Numbered from the stretch's first letter, positions 8,710 to 16,973 are shown. The stretch is 64,000 bases of DNA from Ktedonobacter racemifer DSM 44963 (GCF_000178855.1 NZ_ADVG01000004.1:62001-126000), one strand, 5' to 3'. Notes: generated from the letters alone by a model not told the origin. Numbers and translations are program-made.

Positions 8710-9556
8710 GATAGCTGACCTCCTCTTCGGGCTGCCCAACCACGACAATGCGCCCATCGCTGGCACGCAGAACCTCAATAGGCGTATTGTAGAGGCGCGA
8801 AAGTGTCTCCGTCGTGATCACCTCTTCTGGCCTCCCGACAGCAATCTGCCCATGCGCGACATACACCACGCGATCAACCGCCGACAGGATGGGATTGACA
8901 TCATGCGCGACAAGGAGTACCGTGGCCCCCGTTTCACGGCTGATCTGGCGGATCACGCCCGCCACACCTTGCTGGTTGCGCAGATCCAGGCTGTCGAGAG
9001 GCTCGTCCAAGGCCAGGATACGCGGACGCTTGACCAGCGCCTGTGCGATCAGCAAGCGCTGCTGCTCTCCGCCGGAGAGCTCACCAATGGGCCGATCAGC
9101 GTACGCGCTTGCGCCAACAAGCTCAATGGCCTCCTGCACGCGTGCCGCAACTTCCCGTGCTTTACGGCGCTGAAGCAGCGGCAGGGGTAATCCCCAGTGG
9201 GCGCCGTCCAGCCCGAGGCGCACAATACTGCGCCCGCGCACACGCACATCGGCCTCAAAATGCCGCCGCTGGGGGACATAACCGATGACGGTATTTCCTC
9301 GTTGCGCGGGACGCCCAAGGACCGTGATGCTTCCAGCAGCGAGCGGAAGCAGCCCGAGGATGGCTTTGAGCAGCGTCGACTTGCCTGCGCCATTGGGACC
9401 CAGGATCGCCAGAAACTCGCCTGGCTGGACGCTCAGGTGTACCTGCTGCCAGATAGTACGCCCGCCCAGCATGACCGCCGCTTCTTCCACCTGGATAATG
9501 GGGGAAAGCGCGGTAGAGGTGGGAACAGGCAGAGGAGAAGAGGATATATCATGCAT
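8690..9556 (-). CDS. Metal ABC transporter ATP-binding protein
   Basis: Cytosolic ABC ATPase, 288 residues from ATG 9556 (MHDISSSPLP), chosen for the GGAGGG upstream. Walker A GPNGAGKST, Q-loop YVPQRRHFEADV, signature LSGGEQQR, Walker B ILALDEP with D-loop SLDL, and the switch histidine in LLVAHDVNP are all present. The C-terminal extension (RLYNTPIEVLRASDGR) is shared with the paralogue at 13540. It energises the two permeases downstream and forms an operon with the binding protein upstream. Confidence 0.92.
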   Translation of the reverse strand: MHDISSSPLPVPTSTALSPIIQVEEAAVMLGGRTIWQQVHLSVQPGEFLAILGPNGAGKSTLLKAILGLLPLAAGSITVLGRPAQRGNTVIGYVPQRRHFEADVRVRGRSIVRLGLDGAHWGLPLPLLQRRKAREVAARVQEAIELVGASAYADRPIGELSGGEQQRLLIAQALVKRPRILALDEPLDSLDLRNQQGVAGVIRQISRETGATVLLVAHDVNPILSAVDRVVYVAHGQIAVGRPEEVITTETLSRLYNTPIEVLRASDGRIVVVGQPEEEVSYHAHRLR

Positions 9557-9608
9557 GCTGTGGTTCCCTCCATTGGCACGGCAAGCCCAGACTTGCCGTG
9601 CCAATGCG

Positions 9609-10550
9609 TTATTTGCCCGTCGCTTGGGCGAGGGCGGTTTCGATGCCTTGGAGTTGCGCTGACTGCCATTCCTCAAACGAGGCGTTCGCCGGGGTCAGTG
9701 TCTCAGTGATGGTGGCGACAGGAATGTTGTTGGCCTTCGCAAGGTTGATCAGGGCCTGGATATTATTGGGCGTATTCTGCGAGTTGTAGATCAGCACTTT
9801 GATCTGTTTCTGCTTGATCTGCTGCTCGACGGTCGCCTGGTCAGCGGCTGCGATATCTTGTCCCTCAGAAACGGCCTTGAGGTAGGAATATGGCGTGACC
9901 AGCTTCAATCCCAGGGCGGGCGCTAGGTAGGAGAAGATGCTCTCTGTCGCCCCGACCGGCGTCTCGCTATACTTTGCTTTGATGTCTGCGATCAGCGTAT
10001 GATACTGCTTCAACCCGTTCGTGAGAAAAGCCTGATCCGACTGATCAAAGGCAGTGGCATCGCCCGGATCGAGCGTCTTGAGGTCGTCGCGAATCTTATT
10101 CGTCACGGCTGTCACATAATCGGGGTTGTACCACATGTGGGGATTATCACCCTCGTGCTTGCCATTGAAGTCGCCCACATTCAATTCTTTGCGCCCACTT
10201 GCCGGATTGGCCTTCAACAGCTTGTCTATCCAGGGATCATAGCCCGCACCATTGAAGATAACATACTGCGCATCAGCCACCACTCTGGCATTGGCGGTGG
10301 TTGGTTCATAGCTATGAGGATCGGCATTGGGATCGACGATCAGGCTGGTGACATGGACATGACTACCGCCAACCTGGGAGGCGATACTACCCCAGAAATT
10401 TTCGGCGGCCACCACTTCAATCGTCTTTCCACTACTGCCACTTCCAGTGGACGACCCCTGAGCGTTGCTCCCACTACAGGCCGCAAGGAGCAGCAGGAAA
10501 AACATACTGATAAGTGCAGACGGAAGCGCTACACGACGCGAGGGAGACAT
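9609..10550 (-). CDS. Metal-binding lipoprotein of ABC importer (cluster A-I, ZnuA/MntA-like)
   Basis: Extracellular lipoprotein of 313 residues. Start 10550 (MSPSRRVALPS) has AAGGAGGA upstream. A signal segment ends in the lipobox LLAAC, so the mature protein starts at that Cys. Metal ligands expected of ZnuA-type proteins are the His in DPHSYEPT, the His in NPHMWYNPDYV and the Glu in GATESIFSYL. The His-rich loop typical of many ZnuA proteins is missing, which would fit manganese as well as zinc. First gene of the leftward operon. Unlike the second importer it has no TAATGATA-type box; its promoter carries a different palindrome. Confidence 0.87.
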   Translation of the reverse strand: MSPSRRVALPSALISMFFLLLLAACSGSNAQGSSTGSGSSGKTIEVVAAENFWGSIASQVGGSHVHVTSLIVDPNADPHSYEPTTANARVVADAQYVIFNGAGYDPWIDKLLKANPASGRKELNVGDFNGKHEGDNPHMWYNPDYVTAVTNKIRDDLKTLDPGDATAFDQSDQAFLTNGLKQYHTLIADIKAKYSETPVGATESIFSYLAPALGLKLVTPYSYLKAVSEGQDIAAADQATVEQQIKQKQIKVLIYNSQNTPNNIQALINLAKANNIPVATITETLTPANASFEEWQSAQLQGIETALAQATGK

Positions 10551-10602
10551 AGGATTCCTCCTTGAAGGAAATAGAAATATACACCATAGACAATAGATAA
10601 GT

Positions 10603-10684
10603 AAGAGCACCTGATGATTTGTAAAGATATCTTCTCATCGTTTCCCTGTGAAAAGTCTCTCCAAGGAAAATTTCAGGTGCTCCT
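10603..10684 (-). ncRNA. Candidate structured 5' leader (three-way junction) of the metal importer operon
   Basis: On the minus-strand transcript a closing helix forms between GAGCACCTGA (10682-10673) and TCAGGTGCTC (10614-10605), extendable by two pairs. Inside are a helix TTTCCTT/AGGGAAA and a helix GATGA/TCATC, giving a three-way junction of about 80 nt. It lies about 50 nt upstream of the start codon in a leader of roughly 170 nt. I could not match it to a named riboswitch class; the core of the yybP-ykoY manganese riboswitch was not recognised. Confidence 0.35.
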
Positions 10685-10762
10685 TGCGCTATTTTGCTAG
10701 CGATACTGTATATCAATACGCTATTACAGTACCATTTATTGAGATGCAGTGTCAATACTTGT

Positions 10763-10777
10763 TGAGACGAAATCTCA
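10763..10777. promoter_or_regulatory. Palindrome TGAGA-CGAAA-TCTCA near the importer promoter
   Basis: The 15-bp sequence TGAGACGAAATCTCA has 5-bp inverted arms. On the minus strand a TTGACA (-35) follows 7 bases later with a TACTGT (-10) 18 bp further on. The identical 15-mer occurs at 23738-23752, suggesting a regulator operator distinct from the TAATGATA boxes. Confidence 0.5.
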
Positions 10778-10833
10778 GCAATCTCTCTGGTAAAATCCAG
10801 GCGTATGCTTCTGCAAACAGCAAAGGGCTGCGG

Positions 10834-11190
10834 CTAGTCATGTGTATGAGCCTGTGTTGAATGCATCGCGTGGTAGTGTCCCAGATCTGCCTCCATGGCC
10901 AGTTCATAGAGAACCACGTATGGCGCCTCCAGAAGCAGGTCTTTTTGTGTCTCAGGCTGATAGAGATCATAGGTTGCGATACAGGCTTGCGGGTCAGCCT
11001 GTGTATTCCAGAAGGAGTGTACTTCTAGCGCCTGCGCATCTCCGTCCTGCCTACACAAGATCTGAAGGCCACGATTCCCCCGCGCTTGGCGATACTGTTG
11101 GCTACAGTCTATTCGCAAACGCCTGAGATAGTTCGTCAGATTCTCACTGGCAATTCGACCATGCCATATGCGTATCAGCATACTACTCAT
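10834..11190 (-). CDS. Small protein, possible antibiotic-biosynthesis-monooxygenase-like fold
   Basis: Product of 118 residues starting MSSMLIRIWHGRIASENLTNY; an alternative start is Met4. The N-terminus (MLIRIWHGR, then LQILCRQDGDAQALEVHSFW) resembles dimeric alpha-beta barrel proteins such as ABM/EthD families, which bind small hydrophobic ligands or heme. The C-terminus is His-rich (HYHAMHSTQAHTHD), a possible metal-binding tail fitting the zinc setting. GGAGAAGG lies immediately before the start. Function uncertain. Confidence 0.5.
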   Translation of the reverse strand: MSSMLIRIWHGRIASENLTNYLRRLRIDCSQQYRQARGNRGLQILCRQDGDAQALEVHSFWNTQADPQACIATYDLYQPETQKDLLLEAPYVVLYELAMEADLGHYHAMHSTQAHTHD

Positions 11191-11211
11191 CCTTCTCCAG
11201 GTAAGACCAGT

Positions 11212-11240
11212 GTGGTCCTGGCAAGCGGGGCCAGGACCAC
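11212..11240 (-). terminator. Terminator after the RRM gene
   Basis: GTGGTCCTGGC and GCCAGGACCAC form an 11-bp stem with a short loop between the stop of the RRM gene (11262, minus strand) and the start of the next leftward gene. Confidence 0.55.
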
Positions 11241-11261
11241 ATCGGTTTGAGAGAGAGGCTT

Positions 11262-11552
11262 TTACCTGGCTTGCTCTCGCGTAGATATCGGCCAGCGTTC
11301 TGGTGACTCAGGACGCTCACGAGCCTCTGCCACCGTTAGAGCCCTTCCTCCAAGCCTCTTTCCATTCAGTTGCTCAATAGCGGCTCTGGCATCTTGCTCA
11401 TTCAACATATCCACAAAGCCAAAACCTTTGCTCCGTCCGGTCTCCCGCTCCGTGACCACACGGACCCTCTGCACTCGACCAATCTGGGCAAAGAAATCAC
11501 CCAATTCCTGGTCGGTTATCCGATATGACAAGTTTCCTACATACAGTCTCAT
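11262..11552 (-). CDS. RRM-domain RNA-binding protein (Rbp-like), Zur-box associated
   Basis: Single RNA recognition motif protein of 96 residues. Start 11552 (MRLYVGNLSY) has GGAG upstream; a longer frame to 11642 lacks conservation. RNP2 is LYVGNL and RNP1 is KGFGFVDM, in the order typical of small bacterial RRM proteins, with a short polar C-tail. Such proteins bind RNA and are often stress- or cold-induced. A perfect TAATGATA-type palindrome (11652-11678) lies 100 bp upstream, shared with the divergent gene at 11744, so the gene may respond to zinc. A paralogue without such a box is at 27288. Confidence 0.85.
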   Translation of the reverse strand: MRLYVGNLSYRITDQELGDFFAQIGRVQRVRVVTERETGRSKGFGFVDMLNEQDARAAIEQLNGKRLGGRALTVAEARERPESPERWPISTREQAR

Positions 11553-11651
11553 GCTTTTTTCTCCTGTCTGTTCACGCTCTCCGCAGCAACAGAGAGTCTC
11601 CTTGTAGACCATGTTGTTCCAGGAAAGAGTCTTCGCTGGCACACCGCTGCC

Positions 11652-11678
11652 TACTAATGATATAATGTATCATTAGTA
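11652..11678. promoter_or_regulatory. Zur-type box 1 (divergent promoter)
   Basis: TACTAATGATA-n5-TATCATTAGTA: perfect 11-bp inverted arms around TAATG. It lies between the leftward RRM gene and the rightward gene at 11744. On the plus strand a TATAAT sits inside the box; on the minus strand TTGCAA and TATATC flank it at 16 bp. Binding would block both promoters. Confidence 0.75.
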
Positions 11679-11743
11679 ATTGCAAGCATCTTTGAGATCT
11701 TTTTCAACCGCATATGGCTTCATCTTATGCACAGGAGGAACAT

Positions 11744-12337
11744 ATGACGCATCAATTTCATCTTGAAGGCTCTCAACGCCCTTTACACCTCAAGAAGCAG
11801 GGAGCCGCGCTTTTCAATCAACAAATGTGGTGTTGGGGGCAGGATATTCGCCGTGCAGAAGGCAATCTCTTACTCGAATATGGCTTTACACGTCGGAGGC
11901 CGCCAGAAGAGGTCGTGGGCAGCAGTTCCTATGTTCTTCAGACGCAAGAACAGCACACCGTTACCCTCTGGGGATTTGGTCTCTTTTACACCCATTCCCC
12001 CTCTGAGGGCATCTTTCTCAAACGGTATAGCTTCACGCCTCGCCTGGCTCTCAATGTCGAATGGCCTCTGGACGCCTGGGCACTGGATCAGCTTCCGGCG
12101 CTCTCGCTTCCATCAAGCCCGCGAAAATGTCAGGCCGTCAATTCTCTCCTCACTTCTTTACTCTCCTGGATCAGTGCCTACGAGACCTGGGTGCTTCAAA
12201 CGCAAGGCCTGGCCTATCGCTATCAGTGTCTCGCCGCCTGGGGAGAAGTCGCTTGTCCCGCTGAGGCGATAGTGTCTCAATGGCAGCACCTTGCGGATGC
12301 CTATACAGCACGCTCCAGAGCTGAGAAGAGCAGGTAG
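11744..12337 (+). CDS. Uncharacterised 197-aa protein under a Zur-type box
   Basis: Start 11744 (MTHQFHLEG) has AGGAGGA upstream. There is no signal peptide or membrane segment. The sequence is rich in Trp and Tyr (QQMWCWGQDIRRAEGNLLLEY, ETWVLQTQGLAYRY) with one basic patch (FTRRRPPEEV). It looks like a compact cytosolic globular protein. I do not recognise the family. It is divergent from the RRM gene and precedes the zinc importer operon, so a role in zinc limitation is inferred from context only. Confidence 0.65.
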   Translation: MTHQFHLEGSQRPLHLKKQGAALFNQQMWCWGQDIRRAEGNLLLEYGFTRRRPPEEVVGSSSYVLQTQEQHTVTLWGFGLFYTHSPSEGIFLKRYSFTPRLALNVEWPLDAWALDQLPALSLPSSPRKCQAVNSLLTSLLSWISAYETWVLQTQGLAYRYQCLAAWGEVACPAEAIVSQWQHLADAYTARSRAEKSR

Positions 12338-12467
12338 AACATTTCTCGCCTCCAGAAAGTCTCAGAACGATCAGCTCCTCTCTCTCCTCCCACCTATATG
12401 AGCATCTGTTCATGTAATAAAGTAGTGACTTTTACTAGAAAATTTGCGCAAATAGGCTTATTTTCCC

Positions 12468-12530
12468 TTGACATGGCTATTGAATGATGGTACAGTGTCT
12501 CGGAAGTTAATGATATTGTGTATCATTAAC
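12468..12530 (+). promoter_or_regulatory. Promoter and Zur-type box 2 of the zinc importer operon
   Basis: TTGACA (12468-12473), 17 bp, TACAGT (12491-12496) form a strong promoter. Ten bases downstream is GTTAATGATA-TTGTG-TATCATTAAC (12506-12530), perfect 10-bp arms, covering the likely transcription start. A repressor bound here would block initiation or early elongation. Confidence 0.8.
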
Positions 12531-12561
12531 GCAGCGAATTCCTTTTCTCTTTGGAGGATAC

Positions 12562-13521
12562 ATGTCACGTATGGAGAAGGCGTTACGACCCAAACGCCGA
12601 TTGTCAGTCAGCCGTCGCTGTTTCGGCATCTTGCTGTTCCTTGGTCTGCTCCTGCCATTGGCGGCCTGTGGAGGAGAGAGCCAGGCCAGCAACGCCAGCG
12701 GATCGAAAGTCGTAAGCGTCGTCGCGGGCGAAAACTTCTGGGGCAGTATCGCCACACAAATCGGTGGCAAACACACTTCCTTCAAGAGCCTGGTGAGCTC
12801 ACCAACCGGCGACCCACACGACTACGAGAGCACCAACGACGATGCGCGTGCTATCGCTCAGGCGGATTACGTCATACTCAATGGCGCGGGCTATGATACC
12901 TGGGGTAGCAAGCTGCTGGATGCCAACCCCTCCGATACGCGCAAGCTGCTCGATGTGGGCAAGCTGGTGGGCAAGAAAGAGGGCGAGAATCCCCACCTCT
13001 GGTATAACCCGGAGTATGTGCAACAGGTCGCCAAACAGATCACCGCTGACTATAAGGCGATTGATAGCGCTGATGCCAGCTATTTCGAGCAACAATATAG
13101 CGCCTTTGAGGTGGCTTTGAAGCCCTACCTCGACAAGATCACCGAGATCAAGTCGAAGTATGCAGGGAAGCCCATTGGCATCTCTGAATCCATCTTTATC
13201 TACATGACAGACGCCCTGGGGCTCAAGGTAATCACGCCGGAGGCTTACTACACCGCCGAGGCCAATGGCTCTGAACCTCCTGCGAACTCTGTCGCTGAAT
13301 TCAACGACCAAATTACGAAGAACGAGATCAAGGTCTTTATTCTCAATGTGCAGACTATCGATAACAGTGTCAAAAACCTCCAACAACAGGTGGCAAAGGC
13401 TGGTATTCCCGTTGTCGAGGTCTCCGAGACGGTGCGCCCCGCCAATGGTAAGTTCCAGGATTGGCAGCTTGCTCAGCTCGACAAACTTGAGCAGGCCCTG
13501 AGCCAGAGGAGCAAGAGCTAG
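12562..13521 (+). CDS. znuA: Zinc-binding lipoprotein of ABC importer
   Basis: Extracellular lipoprotein of 319 residues; GGAGG precedes the start. A basic N-terminus, hydrophobic core and lipobox LAAC (Cys36) mark lipid anchoring. Family ligands are visible: His in DPHDYEST, His in NPHLWYNPEYV and Glu in GISESIFIYM. It is paralogous to the protein at 9609, sharing ENFWGSIA and the GAGYD region. The Zur-type box upstream supports zinc as substrate. First gene of znuA-znuC-znuB, with 18 bp to the ATPase gene. Confidence 0.9.
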   Translation: MSRMEKALRPKRRLSVSRRCFGILLFLGLLLPLAACGGESQASNASGSKVVSVVAGENFWGSIATQIGGKHTSFKSLVSSPTGDPHDYESTNDDARAIAQADYVILNGAGYDTWGSKLLDANPSDTRKLLDVGKLVGKKEGENPHLWYNPEYVQQVAKQITADYKAIDSADASYFEQQYSAFEVALKPYLDKITEIKSKYAGKPIGISESIFIYMTDALGLKVITPEAYYTAEANGSEPPANSVAEFNDQITKNEIKVFILNVQTIDNSVKNLQQQVAKAGIPVVEVSETVRPANGKFQDWQLAQLDKLEQALSQRSKS

Positions 13522-13539
13522 CCAGAGAGGAGTGAGGAA

Positions 13540-14406
13540 ATGACAGGTGCAGCAGAGACAGAACACGCCAGGCAACACGCTACCGAGACAACGACCAGGC
13601 AGAAACAAGAGGTGTGCGCTAACGTGCTTGAAGCGTATGGCCTGACAGTGCGGCAGGGAGGCCGCACCATCTGGCGCGAAGCCTCCTTCACTATTCATAC
13701 AGGGGAGTTTGTCTGCGCGCTTGGCCCCAATGGCGCGGGCAAAACCACGCTCTTGCGCCTGGTGCTCGGCCTGATGTCGCCAGCGCAAGGGGAGATACGT
13801 GTGCTGGGAGCGCAACCGAGACGCGGCAATCCCTTGATCGGCTATGTCCCGCAGAGGCGCACCCTGGACGCGCACCTGCGAGTGTGCGCACGCGATTTTG
13901 TCATGCTGGGCCTCGATGGGCATAAATGGGGCATTGCCTCGCCTTTTGTCACCCAACAACAGCGTCAAGCGCGCCGCGAACTGGTGGAGGCGGCGTGTGA
14001 GGCGGTCGGAGCGACCGGGTACATCAATCGTCCGGTCGGACAGCTCTCGGGGGGTGAGCAGCAGCGCCTGCTCCTGGCTCAGGCCATTCTGGGCCAGCCA
14101 CGCCTGTTACTGCTCGACGAGCCACTGGCGAGCCTGGATATCCGCAACCAGTACGCCATCGCTCGGCTGGTTGGCAAGGTCACCCAGGAGCGTCAGATGA
14201 CGGTCCTCCTGGTCACTCACGATATCAACCCGCTGCTGTCAATGACGCAGCAGGTGCTCTACATCGCACAGAAGCAAATCGCGCTCGGCACGCCCGAGGA
14301 GATTATTTCGACTGAGCGTCTCTCGCGTCTCTACCGCGCACCCGTTGAGGTCATGCGCGATAGCCGGGGGCGCGTCCTGGTCTCTGGTTTAGAGTTGGGA
14401 AGATGA
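13540..14406 (+). CDS. znuC: Zinc ABC transporter ATP-binding protein
   Basis: ABC ATPase of 288 residues. Walker A GPNGAGKTT, Q-loop YVPQRRTLDAH, signature LSGGEQQR, Walker B LLLLDEP with D-loop SLDI and the switch His in LLVTHDINP are all intact. The N-terminal 30 residues are polar (HARQHATETTTRQKQE) and could be flexible. It lies between the binding protein and permease genes of the same operon and pairs with the permease at 14446. Confidence 0.92.
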   Translation: MTGAAETEHARQHATETTTRQKQEVCANVLEAYGLTVRQGGRTIWREASFTIHTGEFVCALGPNGAGKTTLLRLVLGLMSPAQGEIRVLGAQPRRGNPLIGYVPQRRTLDAHLRVCARDFVMLGLDGHKWGIASPFVTQQQRQARRELVEAACEAVGATGYINRPVGQLSGGEQQRLLLAQAILGQPRLLLLDEPLASLDIRNQYAIARLVGKVTQERQMTVLLVTHDINPLLSMTQQVLYIAQKQIALGTPEEIISTERLSRLYRAPVEVMRDSRGRVLVSGLELGR

Positions 14407-14445
14407 ATACTGACACAGAAGAGAGAAGGAAGGAACTTCAGACTG

Positions 14446-15453
14446 ATGCTGCACACGATCAATTTGCTTCTCCCATTCCTGTCCCAGCTACAGGTAAGAC
14501 ACGGCCTGGTCGTAGCGAGTAGCCCGACCCTGTCCTGGAATCTGCTCGCCGACTTCGGGGAGATCTTTCGCTATGCCTTTATGCGCAATGCATATCTCGC
14601 GGGGACGCTGGTGGCGATTGTCGCTGGCATTGTTGGCTATTTTGTGGTCCTGCGCGGACTCTCCTTCGCTGGCCACTCGCTCTCGCACATCGGCTTCGCG
14701 GGTGCGACTGCGGCGATCCTCGTAGGGGTGAGTTCGCTCTACGGCCTCCTGGCCTTCACCATTGGCAGTGGCATGATGATGGGATGGCTGGGGAAACGCT
14801 TGCAGGGGCGCGACGTGGTCACAGGGATTGTCCTGGCCTGGATGCTGGGCCTGGGGGTGCTCTTCCTCTCACTCTACAAGGGGTATGCGACCGAGGCCTA
14901 TGCCGTGCTCTTTGGGCAGGTGCTCGGGATCAGCCAGCGCGACGTCATCATTACCTTGATCACGACCATTGTGACGCTCGTCGTCTTGTTTGCGATCTAC
15001 CGCCCCTTGCTCTTTGCCTCTCTCGACGAAGAGATCGCCGAGGCGCGAGGTGTGCCAACCCAACTGCTCTCATTGCTCTTTATGGTGGTGCTGGCCCTGG
15101 CAGTGACCGCGGCTACCCAGGTCGTCGGCGTCCTCATGATCTTCGCCCTCCTGGTCACGCCCGCTGCGATTGCCGAGCGCCTGACCTCACGCCCTCCTCT
15201 CACAATTCTCTGCTCCGTCGTGCTCTCCATCCTCTTCACCTGGCTGGGACTGACGGTCTCGTATTATCTCCCCTACCCCGTGAGCTTCTTTATTACCACC
15301 TTTGCCTTTGTGACATACGTCCTGGTACGCCTTCTCCCCATGCTCCTACGCAAGCGAGGCGCGCAGCGCGAGGCTCTAGAAGAGCCAGGAGACGAGACGC
15401 TGTTCGCGCCACAGGACACAGAACTATCGCTCGCTCCTTCACAGGGCGCTTGA
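14446..15453 (+). CDS. znuB: Zinc ABC transporter permease
   Basis: Polytopic membrane permease of the ABC-3 family, 335 residues, with about eight transmembrane helices. Typical segments: MRNAYLAGTLVAIVAGIVGY, RGLSFAGHSLSHIGFAGATA and FASLDEEIAEARGVPTQLLS. A 40-residue polar C-terminal tail follows the last helix. AAGGAA precedes the start. It ends the operon; the sensor gene downstream has its own promoter overlapping the 3' end. Confidence 0.9.
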   Translation: MLHTINLLLPFLSQLQVRHGLVVASSPTLSWNLLADFGEIFRYAFMRNAYLAGTLVAIVAGIVGYFVVLRGLSFAGHSLSHIGFAGATAAILVGVSSLYGLLAFTIGSGMMMGWLGKRLQGRDVVTGIVLAWMLGLGVLFLSLYKGYATEAYAVLFGQVLGISQRDVIITLITTIVTLVVLFAIYRPLLFASLDEEIAEARGVPTQLLSLLFMVVLALAVTAATQVVGVLMIFALLVTPAAIAERLTSRPPLTILCSVVLSILFTWLGLTVSYYLPYPVSFFITTFAFVTYVLVRLLPMLLRKRGAQREALEEPGDETLFAPQDTELSLAPSQGA

Positions 15454-15482
15454 CAATCACTAAAGATACAATGTATCATTAG
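15450..15482 (+). promoter_or_regulatory. Promoter and Zur-type box 3 (arsR gene)
   Basis: TTGACA (15450-15455), 18 bp, TATCAT (15474-15479). The box CTAAAGATA-n5-TATCATTAG (15460-15482) has one mismatch between arms and covers the -10 element. The ATG at 15486 is 7 bases after the -10, so the transcript would be leaderless. Confidence 0.7.
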
Positions 15483-15485
15483 ATT

Positions 15486-15905
15486 ATGACAGAACCGAGG
15501 AACCCCATACCACAACCGAGCCGTGCCACGCCTACTGTCTTGACACCGATTGACCCGGAGACCCTGGAGGGTGCGCGTTCTTCTGCTCCATCAGAAGAGC
15601 TACTTTCCCTGGTGGTCACGATGTTTCAGGCCCTGGGCGACTCCACCCGGCTTCAAATACTGTACGCGCTCATGCATCATACGCTCTGTGTGCGCGACTT
15701 AGCGATTCTGGTTGGTGTGTCGGAGTCGGCGGTCTCCCATCAGCTGCGGCTGCTACGTGATCGACGGCTCGTCCGGCAACGCCGTTCGGGCAACATTATC
15801 TACTATTCGCTCGACGATGAGCATCTCGCGGTCCTTTTTCGCGAGGCTGAGTATCACGCCGATCACGTCTACCAGAATCTTCCCCCTCATCCCTACACAG
15901 GATGA
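15486..15905 (+). CDS. ArsR/SmtB-family zinc sensor (CzrA-like)
   Basis: Winged-helix repressor of 139 residues with a 35-residue polar N-terminal extension. The recognition helix is VSESAVSHQLRLLRDRRLV. The alpha-5 metal site reads DDEHLAVLFREAEYHADH: Asp-x-His followed eleven residues later by His-x-x-His, the exact spacing of zinc sensors such as CzrA. CVRDL also occurs, but without the second Cys of the alpha-3N site. Such proteins release DNA when zinc binds and usually control efflux genes, so its place after a zinc uptake operon and under a Zur-type box is unusual. Confidence 0.85.
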   Translation: MTEPRNPIPQPSRATPTVLTPIDPETLEGARSSAPSEELLSLVVTMFQALGDSTRLQILYALMHHTLCVRDLAILVGVSESAVSHQLRLLRDRRLVRQRRSGNIIYYSLDDEHLAVLFREAEYHADHVYQNLPPHPYTG

Positions 15906-15967
15906 AGCGAACCATTATGCCCTGACAGAATACAACGGCGACACGTCGCCAGGAGAAGAGAGAGACC

Positions 15968-16237
15968 ATGCTGAACAACTTTTTTGAACCCAGGCACCAA
16001 AGCGATCCTCGCCTCGTCGAACAGGTGAAAAGCTGGGTTCACCAGGCACTTCATCCAGATGAAGATACCTCTATCATGGTGACAGAGCTACGCTGTTCCG
16101 AACCTGGATGCCCTCCCATTGAGACGGTCATTGCTCTGTTGAAAACAGCTCATCCAACCAGCCAGTACAAGATCCATAAGACCATAGCTGAAATCACGCA
16201 AGAGGATATTGCGACTCTTACACAGCCGACAGATTAA
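15968..16237 (+). CDS. Small C-x4-CPP / YKIHK protein A
   Basis: Product of 89 residues starting MLNNFFEPRHQS, preceded by GAAGAGAG. Conserved features are RCSEPGCPPIETVIALL in the middle and YKIHKTIAEITQEDI near the end. A paralogue is encoded at 16974-17291 with the same two signatures. The two Cys could bind a metal or act as a redox pair. I know similar short proteins beside COG0523 genes in other bacteria but no function is established. It lies 62 bp after the ArsR sensor and may share its transcript. Confidence 0.65.
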   Translation: MLNNFFEPRHQSDPRLVEQVKSWVHQALHPDEDTSIMVTELRCSEPGCPPIETVIALLKTAHPTSQYKIHKTIAEITQEDIATLTQPTD

Positions 16238-16490
16238 GCCCACTTTGAGGCTTCCACGAATGTGAAGATGTTCATTCCTTATGAGCAAAGAGAGGCCATA
16301 TGCTGGGGTCCCTCAGGTATAGCAATAGAATGTTCTCCCAGTAGACAAAACAGGCGTCCTTTGGATATATTAGGTATTACAAATGCAGTATACGCATGAG
16401 ATTCAGAATCATTTTTCATGGATGTAAGTGCACAAAATAACATTATTGCAGACCCTCACGTTGCGGAGAGCACGAGACAGGAGAACAGGA

Positions 16491-16757
16491 ATGCAAGCCG
16501 AAGAGCACGATATCCTCAAAAGGCTCAACTATATAGAAGGGCATATCGCAGGTATTCGAAAAATGGTGAAGGAAGACAAATACTGTGTTGATATACTGCG
16601 CCAGACATATGCCGTGCGTAAGGCCATCGAGAAGCTTGAGATAGCGATCCTCAGCGAGCATCTGCAATTGTGTGTTGTTGAAGGCATCAAAGAGGGCCGG
16701 GAAGAGGCTGTGATCAATGAATTACTTCAGCTCTACAACATCGCAGGCAATAAATAA
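16491..16757 (+). CDS. CsoR/FrmR-family metal-sensing repressor
   Basis: All-helical DUF156 repressor of 88 residues. Start 16491 (MQAEEHDILKRL) follows CAGGAGAA; a longer frame is open to 16428. Cys32 in KYCVDILRQ, His57 and Cys61 in EHLQLCV match the Cys-His-Cys copper triad of CsoR. RLNYIEGHIAGIRKM is the conserved N-terminal helix. No copper transporter is adjacent and no G-rich CsoR operator was seen, so its targets lie elsewhere. Confidence 0.85.
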   Translation: MQAEEHDILKRLNYIEGHIAGIRKMVKEDKYCVDILRQTYAVRKAIEKLEIAILSEHLQLCVVEGIKEGREEAVINELLQLYNIAGNK

Positions 16758-16973
16758 GTGCCTATTGCTCTCTACAATGAGCTGTCTATAACTCGCTGCC
16801 CTTCCACGCTATACTTTTTACCACCTGTCTCGTCATTAGAGCAGAGTGTAAAACCTGAAACCAATGACAAACTTCATAGGCACAAGGTCTCATCCCCTTT
16901 AATGGAGAGAAGAGCAGGCAGCGAATAGGTATTCTCCCTTCCGCCCGCCCTCCCTTTTCTTCATACTTGCCTA

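Noticed and set aside
10551..10740. Manganese (yybP-ykoY) riboswitch in the importer leader
   Set aside because: The conserved core sequences of that class were not found; only an unnamed three-way junction is supported.
12799..13968. A 389-codon minus-strand frame over znuA-znuC
   Set aside because: It is the shadow of two well-supported genes with all motifs on the plus strand.
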